From Acidobacteriota bacterium (GTDB lineage Bacteria > Acidobacteriota > Blastocatellia > HR10), in contig JAUQQC010000007.1 of assembly GCA_030550025.1 (NCBI GenBank), positions 57,501 to 121,500 of the forward strand: a DNA stretch of 64,000 nucleotides, read 5' to 3'. The notes under the pieces were generated by a model. It worked only from the letters and a program-made list of their open reading frames with translations. It searched no databases and was not told the DNA's origin. Below, piece by piece: positions 10,353 to 19,818 of the stretch. The translations under genes and the position numbers were made by a program. Within the stretch, counting starts at the first letter, position 1. The number at the start of each line of letters is the position of its first letter.

Positions 10353-12782
10353 ATGTCGCAAGTGGTGGAAACCGGCAGCTTACCGCTGGAGAAGCGCCTG
10401 CGCATGTATCAGGCGCGCGATGCCATCATCGATCGCTTGAACCCGGAGGCGAGCCAGCTCATTGATCTGGACAAGTTCTTAAGGGCCGCGACCGATGAGC
10501 TGGGGAAGCTGATGGAAGTGGATCGGTGCCATTTGGTCGCGCGTTCGCAGGCGGGAGAGCTGCGCATCGAGTACGAATATCGCGCTGACCCGGACATCCC
10601 CTCGATGCTGGGGATGAAGATTCCGGTGGATTTGTCGGCGCTGGAGGGGCGGGTGGACCTCACCCGGCCGATCGCCGTAGATGATACGGCTTCGCTGCGT
10701 TTGGATCCCGTCTTGGCGCGGATTGTGGAGCTGACCCAGACGCGCTCGTTGTTGATCGTTCCGGTCGTGCGCAAATCGGAAGTGCTCGGGTTGATCGGGC
10801 TGCATCACTGCCGTCGTCCGCATCGGTGGTTGCCCGAGGAGATCGGCTTCATCGAATCCATCGCCCGACAGGTGGCCATCGGATATGAGTACACGCGGCT
10901 CTACATGGAGAAGGAGAAGGAGGCCACGATCACGCGCGCGCTTTTGGAGATCGCCAACGAGATCAATCGGAGCGGAGACTTATTGGAGGTCACGGCCCTG
11001 GTCATCGATCGCGCGTTGGAGCTGGTGGGGGCGGACGTGGGATGCTTGGCCGTTCTGGATGCGGCGGGCGTGCGCTTGGGCTTGGATACGGTGCGCGGGC
11101 GAGCGGCTCATGCGCTCTCGGTCACAGAGGTTGCGCTCGAACAGTATCCGATCCTGCAGCGCGCCTTCGCCGAGAGGCGCGCTTGTCGAGTGGAAGCGAC
11201 CGAGGGCGGGGCGGCTCACGCTTTCTTGCAGCAGGTGCTCGGTGGGGCGCAGCTTGCGCTGTTGGTTCCCATCTTGATCAAGGACCGCGCCTTCGGAGCC
11301 CTCCTTCTGGCATGGCAGCGACCGACGACCCGCTTGACCGTCCATGAGACTGGGCTCGTCGAGGGGATCGCCAATCAGATCGCGCTGGCGCTGGAGAAGG
11401 ATCAGTTGAGCGCGGAAGTCGTGCGCTTACGCCAGGAATTGCGAGGGACGCAAGCGGCCCTGCCGATCATCGGCGTGAGCGACAAGATCAAACGCTGCAT
11501 CGAGATGGCTCTGCATGTCGCCGACAGCTCGACGACCGTGCTCCTGCAAGGAGAATCGGGCGTGGGGAAGGAGTTGATCGCCGACCTCATCCATTACAAC
11601 AGTCGCCGCGCCGATAGGCCGTTCATCAAGATCAACTGCGGCGCATTGCCGGAGGCCTTGCTGGAGACGGAACTGTTCGGACATGAGCGCGGCGCTTTCA
11701 CCGATGCGCGCGCGCGCCGGATCGGAAAATTCGAAGAGGCCAACGGCGGCACGCTCTTTCTGGACGAGATCGGGGAGCTGAGCCCGAGCGCACAGGTCAA
11801 GCTCCTGCGCGTGCTCCAGGACGGTGAGTTCACGCGCATTGGGGGGAATCAGGTCATCAAGACCGATGTGCGCATCATCGCCGCCACGAACGTGGATTTG
11901 CAAAAGGCCGTCGAGGCTGGGAAGTTTCGGCTCGATCTCTTCTATCGCCTGAACGTCTATCCCATCCACATCCCGCCCTTGCGCGAGCGGAGAGAGGATA
12001 TTCGACCGCTCGTCATCCACTTCATCAAGCTGTACCAGAAGAAGTCGGGCAAGCGCGTGACGGGGATCACGCAAAAGGCGTTGGAGCTTTTGGAGAGCTA
12101 CGATTGGCCGGGCAACGTGCGCGAATTGGAGAACGCCATCGAGCGCGCGGTCATTCTGGCCGCCGGGCGCATGATCACGGTCAGCGATCTGCCGGAATCG
12201 GTGCGTCGCGGTGCGGGGGCTACAAGTGGGGAATCCGAAATCGGCGCGCCGATGGAAGAGGTCGAGCGGCGCGTCCTGCTGGAGTCCCTGATGCCGCCGC
12301 TTCGCGAGCGCCCCGAATACGTCTACCCCCTCGCTCTGCACTTCCTGGAGTTGTATCGGCATAAGTACGGGCGTCCGCGCTTGGAGCTGAGCGAGCCCGT
12401 GCTCGAGCGCTTGCGACAGTACGCTTGGCCAGGGGGGATTCGCGAGCTGGAGGCGGTCATCGAACAAGCCGTCATGCGCACGACCGATCCGGTGATCACG
12501 CTGGAGAGCTTGCCCGAATCCCTTCGGAATCTGTCGGTCTCCAAGGAGGCGAGGGACTGGCCTACTCCACCAGTCGTGGAGATCCCCATTGGCACTCCTC
12601 TTGAGGAGGCTGAGCGACGCCTCATCTTGCAAACGCTTGATTTCACCGGCGGACATAAGAGTCGAACCGCCGAACTCCTGAAGATCGGGCGGAAGACGCT
12701 CTACCGTAAGTTGGCGCAGTACGGTCAAAAAGGCTCGCGAAAAGGCGCGGCCGATGCGGCTCAATCGCCCGAACCGCAATGA
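10353..12782 (+). CDS. GAF-domain sigma-54-type transcription activator with duplicated AAA+ lid
   Basis: An 809-residue enhancer-binding-protein-like regulator. N-terminal residues about 25-185 and 195-350 are two GAF-type sensor domains. The AAA+ core has Walker A GESGVGKE (400-407), the sigma-54 loop written GAFTDA (447-452) instead of GAFTGA, Walker B LFLDE (to E472) and a sensor segment IIAATN. The lid runs from IPPLRER (540-546) to WPGNVRELEN (585-594). A second lid follows exactly 107 residues later, MPPLRER (647-653) to WPGGIRELEA (692-701), before the Fis-type HTH (about 765-785, KSRTAELLKIGRKTLYRKLA). Family members hydrolyse ATP to remodel sigma-54 holoenzyme. The altered loop and the extra lid make sigma-54 engagement uncertain. 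GGGAGGT lies upstream of the ATG. The target is unknown; glnE is the next gene. Confidence 0.88.
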   Translation: MSQVVETGSLPLEKRLRMYQARDAIIDRLNPEASQLIDLDKFLRAATDELGKLMEVDRCHLVARSQAGELRIEYEYRADPDIPSMLGMKIPVDLSALEGRVDLTRPIAVDDTASLRLDPVLARIVELTQTRSLLIVPVVRKSEVLGLIGLHHCRRPHRWLPEEIGFIESIARQVAIGYEYTRLYMEKEKEATITRALLEIANEINRSGDLLEVTALVIDRALELVGADVGCLAVLDAAGVRLGLDTVRGRAAHALSVTEVALEQYPILQRAFAERRACRVEATEGGAAHAFLQQVLGGAQLALLVPILIKDRAFGALLLAWQRPTTRLTVHETGLVEGIANQIALALEKDQLSAEVVRLRQELRGTQAALPIIGVSDKIKRCIEMALHVADSSTTVLLQGESGVGKELIADLIHYNSRRADRPFIKINCGALPEALLETELFGHERGAFTDARARRIGKFEEANGGTLFLDEIGELSPSAQVKLLRVLQDGEFTRIGGNQVIKTDVRIIAATNVDLQKAVEAGKFRLDLFYRLNVYPIHIPPLRERREDIRPLVIHFIKLYQKKSGKRVTGITQKALELLESYDWPGNVRELENAIERAVILAAGRMITVSDLPESVRRGAGATSGESEIGAPMEEVERRVLLESLMPPLRERPEYVYPLALHFLELYRHKYGRPRLELSEPVLERLRQYAWPGGIRELEAVIEQAVMRTTDPVITLESLPESLRNLSVSKEARDWPTPPVVEIPIGTPLEEAERRLILQTLDFTGGHKSRTAELLKIGRKTLYRKLAQYGQKGSRKGAADAAQSPEPQ

Positions 12783-13272
12783 ACGAAGGACCGATCCCCT
12801 CACCTGCGTCCGCGCGTGCGGGCGAAATCACACGAGTCGGAACGAATGGGCGCGAAAGGAGGAGGTCTTCTGCAAGGCGGCCTGCCGTGGGTGCGGTCGT
12901 CATCGTATATGCGCTTATGCGGCGGCCGCTTGGCCCAGAACGAACATGGCGTCCTGGGTGAGGATTGAGCGTGGCGACCGATACGAGTTTGAGCCGCACC
13001 TTCTGCCGACCCCGCATGTGGGAGCTGCGCGCTTCGCCTACAACCTGGGGGCTCTCCCGCTGCGTGTGGGCGTTGGGACAGGAAGCGATCGGGCGGGTCC
13101 CGGAGGTGCAGCCTGCACGGTATGGCGTGCGACCAATATCCCGTCGCCTCAAACCATCATGGCCGGCGATCGAGTCTCGCCGATGGCGAGCTGCGGCGAG
13201 CCCCATTGAGACTGGCTCCTCTCGCGTTGAGCCGGGGAGGTCGGCGCGCCTGGAGCGAATGGGAGGGAACCC
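12783..13272. other. 490-base spacer between the activator and glnE
   Basis: GC-rich sequence with several overlapping open frames on both strands, none with a recognisable product, a good ribosome-binding site or protein-like composition. One 60-codon frame begins by ATGA overlap with the activator stop but is Arg/Pro-rich and unconvincing. No tRNA or clear terminator was found. It presumably holds the glnE promoter. Confidence 0.5.
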
Positions 13273-16131
13273 ATGACGGGAATTCGGCGAATGACGCCGC
13301 GGCTTTCGGAGGAGTTCATTGAGAGCTTGCCGACGCCGGAAGCGGCGCGCACGTTTTTAGCGCGACTTTTCGAGGAACATCCCGATGTGGCGCCGCTTTG
13401 CAAGGCGCAGCCGTCCCTCCTTGTGCATCTGCTCGTCCTGGCCACGCACAGCGCGTATCTCGGGGAAGTCTTGCTCGCGCACCCCGAATACATCCGGTGG
13501 CTCGCCGCGGAGGATTTGGAGCGCAGGAAGTCGAAGGAGGAGCTGCTGGAGGACTTGGCGCGCTTTGCGGCCATGCAGACGGAGGTGGAGGATTCGCGCA
13601 TCCTGTTTCGATTCAAGCAGCGGGAGCTGCTGCGCATCTATGCGCGCGATTGTCTGCAGCTGGCGACGCTCTCGGAGACGATGCGCGAGCTCTCCGATCT
13701 GGCCGACGTCATCCTGCAGTACGCGTTATGGCGATGTTGGCAGGACTTGGTGGAGCACTACGGTCGGCCGGAGGTCGCCGATGCGCGCGGTCGCTTGCGC
13801 GAGGCCGAGTTCGCTGTCGTCGCCTTGGGGAAGTTGGGGAGTCAGGAGTTGAATTACGCCTCGGACATTGACCTGTTCTACCTCTATTCGGGCGAGGGGT
13901 GGACGTCGTCGCGTCGCGTGACGAACAAGGAGTTTTTCACCAAGCTCGCGGAGCGGATCACGCGGTGGGTGAGCGGTATTGGCCCGGAAGGAGCTGTCTA
14001 CCGCGTGGACTTGCGGTTGCGTCCGCGAGGGCGCGATGGTGATCTGGTGACGACGCTTCAGGAGGCCATCACCTACTATCGCACGGAGGCGCGCCAGTGG
14101 GAGCGGCAAGCGCTCATTCGTGCGCGCGCGGCGGCCGGAAGCGAGGCGCTCGTGCGAGAGTTCCTCGCGCGCGTGGGCGATGTGCTCTATCGGCCGGAGC
14201 CGCTGGTGGAGATCCTCGATGAGATTCGCACGTCCAAGGAACGGCTGGATCAGGAGAAAGCATCGGCCAATGGGGTGGACATCAAGCTCGGACGCGGAGG
14301 CATTCGCGAGATCGAATTCATCGTGCAAGCGCTGCAGCTTTACAGCGGCGGACGGGATCCTTGGGTGCGTCATCCGCAGATTCTCATCGGTTTGGGACGA
14401 CTCGCGGATAAGGGGTGGTTGACCGATCAGGAGCGAGCGTGCCTGGCAGAAGCCTACGTGTTCCTGCGCACGCTCGAACATCGCCTCCAAATGGAACATG
14501 GCGTGCGCACGCACATCGTACCGATGGAGGAGGAGCGATTGCGGCGTCTGGCTCGTCGCATGGGATATGCGGATTCGCGAGCGCTATTGGAGGAGTTGGA
14601 GCGACATCGTCGGCAGGTCATGGAAGTCTTCGAGCGCGTCTTTCATGAGAAAGCACCGCTTGGGCGCGCGCCGCAGCGCGCTCCCGTTGGGGTCGGGGCG
14701 CCGTCGGTGGAGGCATTGGCGGACGTCCTGAGGAAGAGCCTTGAGCGTGCGTTCCCGCGTCTGGCCGTGGCGAGATCGCTGATCGTGCAGGGGCTGGAGC
14801 GCGCGCTCAATCCGAAGCGAGCCGTCGTGAACTTCAGCGCGTGGATCGCCGAACTGGCCACGTCGGAGGTCGACCGCGCAGAGGCGCTCTCTTGGCTTCA
14901 GGTGGAACTGCCCCGGTTACTTGGCTTTTTCGGCACGAGCGATTTCCTCGCGCACATGGCGATTCGACGGCCCGCGCTCCTTGAGCACATCGCGAGCGCA
15001 GCGGGCGTGGTGAAAGAGACCGATCGCGCCGAATATGCGCATCGCCTCCGAACGGAAGTGGCGTCGGCGGGTGATGGGGACGACCTGGCACCTTCCATGC
15101 GTGCGTTACGTCGAGCGTGGACCGAGGAGCTGCTCCGCATCGGATATAGGGACGTCGTCCATCGAGCGCCGCTGCGCCAGGTCAATGCCCAACAGACGGC
15201 GTTGGCCTCGGCCTCGCTCGAAGTCGCCAGTGAGCTCGCGCTCGCGACGTTGCGGAGAAAATACGGCGTTGGAGAAGCGCCGGCGATCTTCACTCTCCTC
15301 GGTCTGGGACGGTTGGGGCACAACGGTGTGGACTACGGTTCGGATTTGGACGTGATCCTCGTCTATGAGGATCGCGCGGCGAGTCCATTGGCTCGACTCT
15401 CCGCGCAGGAGACGTATAGCCATCTGATGGAACTCCTGATCCACATCCTCTCGACGATCACGCATGAGGGGTATCTCTATCGCGTGGACGTGCGACTGCG
15501 GCCGGGCGGGAGCGCATCGCCGCTGGCGCAGGGCCGCTCGGCCTTTTGCGAGTATCTGCGGACGAAGGCGGCTGTGTGGGAGCGGCTCGCGTATTTGAAG
15601 GCTTTCCCCGTTGCCGGGGATTTGGACTTCGGTCGGCGCCTTCACGCGGAGTTGCAAGCGCTCATCCTTCAACCGCGGCCTGGGGAGGCTCAGACGCTCG
15701 CCCGCGATGTGCGCGAGATGCGCGATCGGATCGAGCGGGAGAAGGCGCGTCCCAACTCGGCCCGAAACTTCAAATTCGGCCGTGGGGGGATGATGGACGT
15801 CTACTTCGCCACCCGTTATCTCCAATTGAAGCACTGCATCCCGGAACCGGAGGAGCGTGGGACGCTCCCACTCCTTGGCTATCTGCAGGAGCAAGGGGCT
15901 CTCACGCCCGCACAGTTCGAGAGCCTCTCGGCCGGATACCACTTCCTTCGCCAGCTCGATCATGCGCTGCGTCTGTTGTTCGGGCGTCCTCTGCCGGTAT
16001 TTCCCGTCCAGCGCGCGACGCTCGAAGAAGTGGCGCGATGGCTCGGATACGCTTCGCCCGAAGAGTTGGAGCGCGAGCATTGGGAGCATCGGCGACGCCT
16101 TCGCGCAGCGTATGAGGAGATCGTAGGATGA
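13273..16131 (+). CDS. glnE: bifunctional glutamine synthetase adenylyltransferase/deadenylase
   Basis: A 952-residue GlnE, close to the 946 residues of the E. coli enzyme. It adenylylates glutamine synthetase when nitrogen is ample and removes AMP when nitrogen is short, under PII control. Both nucleotidyltransferase domains carry an intact G-S/Y-x-S-D-x-D metal motif: YASDIDLFYLY (D198, D200) in the N-terminal deadenylase half, and YGSDLDVILVYED (D691, D693) in the C-terminal adenylylase half. GRGGIREIEF and GRGGMMDVYF follow each, as in the family. Helical PII-linked regions lie between. GGGAGG stands 6 bases before the ATG. No glnA or glnB is in the window. Confidence 0.95.
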   Translation: MTGIRRMTPRLSEEFIESLPTPEAARTFLARLFEEHPDVAPLCKAQPSLLVHLLVLATHSAYLGEVLLAHPEYIRWLAAEDLERRKSKEELLEDLARFAAMQTEVEDSRILFRFKQRELLRIYARDCLQLATLSETMRELSDLADVILQYALWRCWQDLVEHYGRPEVADARGRLREAEFAVVALGKLGSQELNYASDIDLFYLYSGEGWTSSRRVTNKEFFTKLAERITRWVSGIGPEGAVYRVDLRLRPRGRDGDLVTTLQEAITYYRTEARQWERQALIRARAAAGSEALVREFLARVGDVLYRPEPLVEILDEIRTSKERLDQEKASANGVDIKLGRGGIREIEFIVQALQLYSGGRDPWVRHPQILIGLGRLADKGWLTDQERACLAEAYVFLRTLEHRLQMEHGVRTHIVPMEEERLRRLARRMGYADSRALLEELERHRRQVMEVFERVFHEKAPLGRAPQRAPVGVGAPSVEALADVLRKSLERAFPRLAVARSLIVQGLERALNPKRAVVNFSAWIAELATSEVDRAEALSWLQVELPRLLGFFGTSDFLAHMAIRRPALLEHIASAAGVVKETDRAEYAHRLRTEVASAGDGDDLAPSMRALRRAWTEELLRIGYRDVVHRAPLRQVNAQQTALASASLEVASELALATLRRKYGVGEAPAIFTLLGLGRLGHNGVDYGSDLDVILVYEDRAASPLARLSAQETYSHLMELLIHILSTITHEGYLYRVDVRLRPGGSASPLAQGRSAFCEYLRTKAAVWERLAYLKAFPVAGDLDFGRRLHAELQALILQPRPGEAQTLARDVREMRDRIEREKARPNSARNFKFGRGGMMDVYFATRYLQLKHCIPEPEERGTLPLLGYLQEQGALTPAQFESLSAGYHFLRQLDHALRLLFGRPLPVFPVQRATLEEVARWLGYASPEELEREHWEHRRRLRAAYEEIVG

Positions 16132-16138
16132 GGCAGAG

Positions 16139-16185
16139 GGAGGGGCCGAGGGGTGGAGGCGGGGAAAGATCAACCCGGCCCCTCC
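16139..16185. terminator. inverted repeat between convergent glnE and sdhB
   Basis: GGAGGGGCCG (16139-16148) is complementary to CGGCCCCTCC (16176-16185), with a 27-base loop. It lies in the 71-base gap between two convergent genes, so it may terminate both. There is no T-run, so it is not a classical intrinsic terminator. Confidence 0.4.
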
Positions 16186-16202
16186 TTCGGGGGAAACTCG
16201 TG

Positions 16203-16901
16203 TCAGAGACTCGAGAAGAGCAAGGCGCGTTTCACCTCGGCGATGGCGCGCGTGACGTCAATGCCGCGCGGGCAGGCTTCGACGCAATTGAAGATCGTGC
16301 GACAGCGCCAGACGCCCAGGCGCGCGTTCAAGACGGCCAAGCGTTCGGCTGCCCCGCGATCCCGACTGTCGAAGATGAACCGATGGGCGTTCACGATCGC
16401 CGCCGGGCCGATGTATTCGCCGTTGGCCCAGAACGACGGACAGGACGTCGTACACGCCGCGCACAAGATGCACTTGGTCGTATCGTCGAAGCGCGCGCGC
16501 TCCTCCGGCGATTGTCGCCGTTCGGTCTCCGGCGGGGGCTCGTCGTTGATGAGGTACGGCTTGATCGCCCGATACTTCGCGAAGAAGCCCTCCATGTCCA
16601 CCACGAGGTCCTTGATCACGGGAAACCCCCGCAGCGGTTCGACCGTGATGCGAGCGCCCAGCTCTTTGACGAGCACTTTGCAAGCCAGCCGATTGCGCCC
16701 GTTGATGAGCATGGCATCGGAGCCGCAAATGCCGTGCGCGCAAGAGCGTCGGAACGCGAGCGTCCCATCTAAGTGCCACTTGACATATTCGAGCGCATCC
16801 AGGACGCGATCTACCGGTTCGACGTCCACCTCATATTCCGCCCAGTACGGCTCGCGATCGCGTTCGGGATTGAACCGTTTGATCTTCAACACGACGCGCA
16901 T
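16203..16901 (-). CDS. sdhB: succinate dehydrogenase iron-sulfur subunit
   Basis: A 232-residue SdhB carrying electrons from FAD to quinone in complex II. The [2Fe-2S] site is C54/C59/D62/C74 (CAHGICGSD ... LAC), with Asp replacing the third Cys as also found in the E. coli enzyme. The [4Fe-4S] ligands are in CILCAACTTSCP and the [3Fe-4S] ligands in the C-terminal CVEACPRGID region. It follows sdhA by 15 bases and closes the sdhCDAB operon. Confidence 0.96.
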   Translation of the reverse strand: MRVVLKIKRFNPERDREPYWAEYEVDVEPVDRVLDALEYVKWHLDGTLAFRRSCAHGICGSDAMLINGRNRLACKVLVKELGARITVEPLRGFPVIKDLVVDMEGFFAKYRAIKPYLINDEPPPETERRQSPEERARFDDTTKCILCAACTTSCPSFWANGEYIGPAAIVNAHRFIFDSRDRGAAERLAVLNARLGVWRCRTIFNCVEACPRGIDVTRAIAEVKRALLFSSL

Positions 16902-16916
16902 ACGTATTCTCCGCGC

Positions 16917-18650
16917 TCAGTATTTTCGTTCGACGGGTTGGAAGCGGGTGATCACGACCGGCTTATAGCGCAACTCGAATTCACCGTTGATGCGATAAGC
17001 GAGCGTGTGCTTGAGCCACTCGGCATCGTTGCGCTTGGGGAAATCCTCGCGGTAATGCGCGCCGCGGCTCTCGCGCCGCGCCAGCGCGCTGACGACCGTC
17101 ACCTCGGCCAGATCGAGCAGGTATCCCAGCTCCAGCGCCTCCTGCAGGTCCGTGTTGAAGATCTTCCCCTTATCCTGGAGGCGCACGCGCCGGTATCGGT
17201 CTTTCAGCTCCTTGAGCGTAGTGAGCATGGCCTCCAGCCCCTCTTGCGTGCGGAAGACGGAAGCTTTGTCCATCATCTCGCGTTGCAAGGTCTCGCGCAA
17301 GCGGGCGACCGATTCCGAGCCGTTGCTCGTCAGCAAACGCTCGCATTCTTCGCGAGCCGGCCCGTCCGCGTCCTTCGGCAGAGGGGCGAAATCCGCACCG
17401 CGAATGTATTCGGCCATGTCGCGACCGGCCAGCTTTCCGAAGACGAGAATATCCACGAGCGAGTTCGTGCCGAGCCGATTCGCGCCATGCACGGAGACGC
17501 AGGCGCATTCGCCGGCGGCGTAAAAGCCCAGCACGGGCGTGTTCTTCTCATCCAGGATGACGCGTCCGCGCACATCCGTCGGAATCCCCCCCATGGCGTA
17601 GTGAGCGGTCGGTTGAACCGGGATCGGCTCGCGAACGGGATCAATGCCGAGATAGGTGCGCGCGAAGTCCGTGATATCGGGCAGCTTCTTCTCGATGACC
17701 TCCCGCCCAAGATGCGTCAGATCCAAATGCAGATAGTCCTTTCCGTCAATGCCGCGCCCCTCGCGAATCTCCGTGTACATGCAGCGGGAGATGATGTCGC
17801 GCGGCGCCAGATCCAGCAATGTCGGCGCATACCGCTCCATGAAGCGCTCGCCCTGGCGGTTGCGCAAGACGCCTCCTTCGCCCCGCGCCGCTTCGGAGAT
17901 GAGAATGCCGAGCTTGTAAATCCCCGTCGGATGGAATTGGAAGAATTCCATGTCCTCCAGCGGGATCCCCCGCCGCAAGGCGATGGCCACGCCATCTCCG
18001 GTGAGCGAGCGGGCATTGCTGGTGACCTTGTACATGCGGCCGAATCCCCCCGTGGCGAAGAGCACGGCCTTGGCGTGAAAGAGGTGCAGCTCGCCATCGG
18101 CGAGCGAAAGGGCGACGACCCCTCGGCACACGTTATCCTCAAGGAGGAGGTCCAAGACATGGAACTCATTGAAGAACGTGACCTCGTGCTTGATGCATTG
18201 CTGGTAGAGCGTTTGCAAGATCATGTGGCCCGTTCGATCGGCCGCATGACAGGCGCGCCGCACGGGCGCTTCCCCGAAGTTGCGCGTATGGCCGCCAAAG
18301 CGCCGTTGGGCGATCTTGCCATCCGGCGTGCGATCGAAGGGCAACCCCCAATGCTCCAACTCATAGACGCACGTGATCGCCTCCTGGCACATGAGCTCGA
18401 CGGCATCTTGATCGGCCAGATAATCGCTGCCCTTGACCGTATCGAACATGTGCCATTCCCAATGATCTTCCTCCATGTTGCCGAGGGCGGCGCCGATCCC
18501 CCCTTGCGCGGTCCCCGTGTGCGAGCGGATGGGGTAGAGCTTGCTCACGACGGCGACGCGCGGCGTCACCCGTGCGACTTCAAGCGCCGCCCGCAGCCCG
18601 GCTCCCCCCGCGCCGACGATCACCGCATCATACCGATGAACCGTCGTCAT
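16917..18650 (-). CDS. sdhA: succinate dehydrogenase flavoprotein subunit
   Basis: A 577-residue flavoprotein oxidising succinate to fumarate. The N-terminal dinucleotide fold is VIVGAGGAGLRAALE (residues 10-24). The covalent-FAD histidine is H44 in RSHTGTAQGGI. Active-site motifs HGANRLGTNSL and the C-terminal RRESRGAHYREDFP are present. The length and the closing sequence (ELRYKPVVITRF) fit the SdhA rather than FrdA-like soluble branch. It is third in the operon, 19 bases after sdhD. Confidence 0.96.
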   Translation of the reverse strand: MTTVHRYDAVIVGAGGAGLRAALEVARVTPRVAVVSKLYPIRSHTGTAQGGIGAALGNMEEDHWEWHMFDTVKGSDYLADQDAVELMCQEAITCVYELEHWGLPFDRTPDGKIAQRRFGGHTRNFGEAPVRRACHAADRTGHMILQTLYQQCIKHEVTFFNEFHVLDLLLEDNVCRGVVALSLADGELHLFHAKAVLFATGGFGRMYKVTSNARSLTGDGVAIALRRGIPLEDMEFFQFHPTGIYKLGILISEAARGEGGVLRNRQGERFMERYAPTLLDLAPRDIISRCMYTEIREGRGIDGKDYLHLDLTHLGREVIEKKLPDITDFARTYLGIDPVREPIPVQPTAHYAMGGIPTDVRGRVILDEKNTPVLGFYAAGECACVSVHGANRLGTNSLVDILVFGKLAGRDMAEYIRGADFAPLPKDADGPAREECERLLTSNGSESVARLRETLQREMMDKASVFRTQEGLEAMLTTLKELKDRYRRVRLQDKGKIFNTDLQEALELGYLLDLAEVTVVSALARRESRGAHYREDFPKRNDAEWLKHTLAYRINGEFELRYKPVVITRFQPVERKY

Positions 18651-18669
18651 ACGACTGTCCTCTCCTTCC

Positions 18670-19065
18670 CTATGGAAGCCCGGCCGTCGCTCGACTCGCC
18701 GGCGCCTCGAATGTGAGGATGATCTGCGTGCCCATGGTCAGGAGAACGAAGCCGACGAGCGCCAGCGCCGTGAGCGTCACCACGCGCCAACCCTTCCGAT
18801 GCACGTAATCGTCAATGACCATCCGCAGCCCGTTCAGGCCATGCAGCAGTGCCAACCACAACATCACCAGATCATACGTGCGCCAGAACGGGCTCCTCCA
18901 ACGCGCGGCGACGAACTCGAAGTCTATTTCGTCCACCGTGTTGATGACATGCATGATGGCCAGGTGCCCGAGCACCAGAAGAATCAAGACGACCCCGGAA
19001 ATGCGCATGAAGAACCAGGCGAACAACTCGAATCCGCCCGTCGGCCGCTCTCGTCCCACGTACAT
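18670..19065 (-). CDS. sdhD: succinate dehydrogenase membrane anchor subunit
   Basis: A 131-residue protein with three TM helices (near 16-38, 61-80 and 98-121). The segments FMRISGVVLILLVLGHL and LLHGLNGLRMVIDDY are typical of the SdhC/SdhD anchor family, with His residues available for haem b and quinone binding. It sits between sdhC (10-base gap) and sdhA. The C/D naming rests on gene order and could be exchanged. Confidence 0.85.
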   Translation of the reverse strand: MYVGRERPTGGFELFAWFFMRISGVVLILLVLGHLAIMHVINTVDEIDFEFVAARWRSPFWRTYDLVMLWLALLHGLNGLRMVIDDYVHRKGWRVVTLTALALVGFVLLTMGTQIILTFEAPASRATAGLP

Positions 19066-19075
19066 CGGCCCCTCC

Positions 19076-19429
19076 TCATCGTCCGAAGACGACCGGGCTA
19101 AGCATCAGAAACGCAGTGGGAATCCAAATGAGCAAAAAGATCCCCACTTGCACCCAGAAGATTTGGCGATGAAGCCGCGTTCCTTCCACCCAGAAATCCA
19201 CCAACAGGATGCGAAGGCCGTTGAGCGCGTGATAGAGCACGGCGGCGACCAAAAAAACCTCGGCCACGCGAAAGACCGGATGCCGATACAGGAACAGCAG
19301 CTTATTGAACACGTCCGGCCATCCCAGAAGGTAAATGTCCACGATGTGGATGGCGAGAAAGAGCAGAATCCCCAATCCGGTCACGCGGTGCAGGATCCAC
19401 GACCACATCCCTTCGCGCCCTCGATACAT
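19076..19429 (-). CDS. sdhC: succinate dehydrogenase cytochrome b556 subunit
   Basis: A 117-residue three-helix protein beginning MYRGREGMWSWILHRVTGLG, the S-x-x-HR-x-[ST]G start usual for SdhC. The haem-ligand type motif VLYHALNGLRILLVDFW lies at about residues 61-77. First gene of the sdhCDAB operon; GTGAGG precedes the ATG. Confidence 0.88.
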   Translation of the reverse strand: MYRGREGMWSWILHRVTGLGILLFLAIHIVDIYLLGWPDVFNKLLFLYRHPVFRVAEVFLVAAVLYHALNGLRILLVDFWVEGTRLHRQIFWVQVGIFLLIWIPTAFLMLSPVVFGR

Positions 19430-19818
19430 GCCCGGTCCTCACTCTCGGGATTTTAGCTCTCAATTCTCCTCGGTTCGTTCGAATTCGTCAAGGAAGCGGG
19501 CCAGTGTGAGGCGCGATCCGAGGCCACCATCTCGCGCGGCGACGCCAACTTCACTCCCATCAGCTCGCGTTCGAGGGGGGCGCATGGTCCCATCGCCAGA
19601 CCGATCCTGATGACGGCGCACAGGGCTTCGGCATCTTCACCGTTGCGGAGGGGGACTTCGGTCTTGGCGAGCGTAAGGTTCCGCCCAGGGTATGAGTTGC
19701 CGGATGAGAATCTGAGCTTCCGCAGACATTGGGAAGGCCGGGCTCGGAGGCGGCGTTTGCCGGCTCACAGGAATACGACGTTCGAAGCGCATCGCGCGCG
19801 ATGTCCCGCTCCTCGTCC
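19430..19818. other. 389-base spacer upstream of sdhC
   Basis: Holds the promoter region for sdhCDAB and the 3' end of the next minus-strand gene upstream. A TAAAAT that could act as a -10 lies about 25 bases before the sdhC ATG, but no -35 at normal spacing was seen. No gene, tRNA or repeat was recognised. Confidence 0.45.

Noticed and set aside
12643..13206. 187-codon minus-strand frame between the activator and glnE
   Set aside because: Arg/Ser/Pro-rich, no ribosome-binding site and overlaps the HTH end of the activator.
16773..18716. 647-codon plus-strand frame opposite sdhA
   Set aside because: Antisense shadow; composition is His/Arg/Leu-rich nonsense and sdhA is unmistakable.
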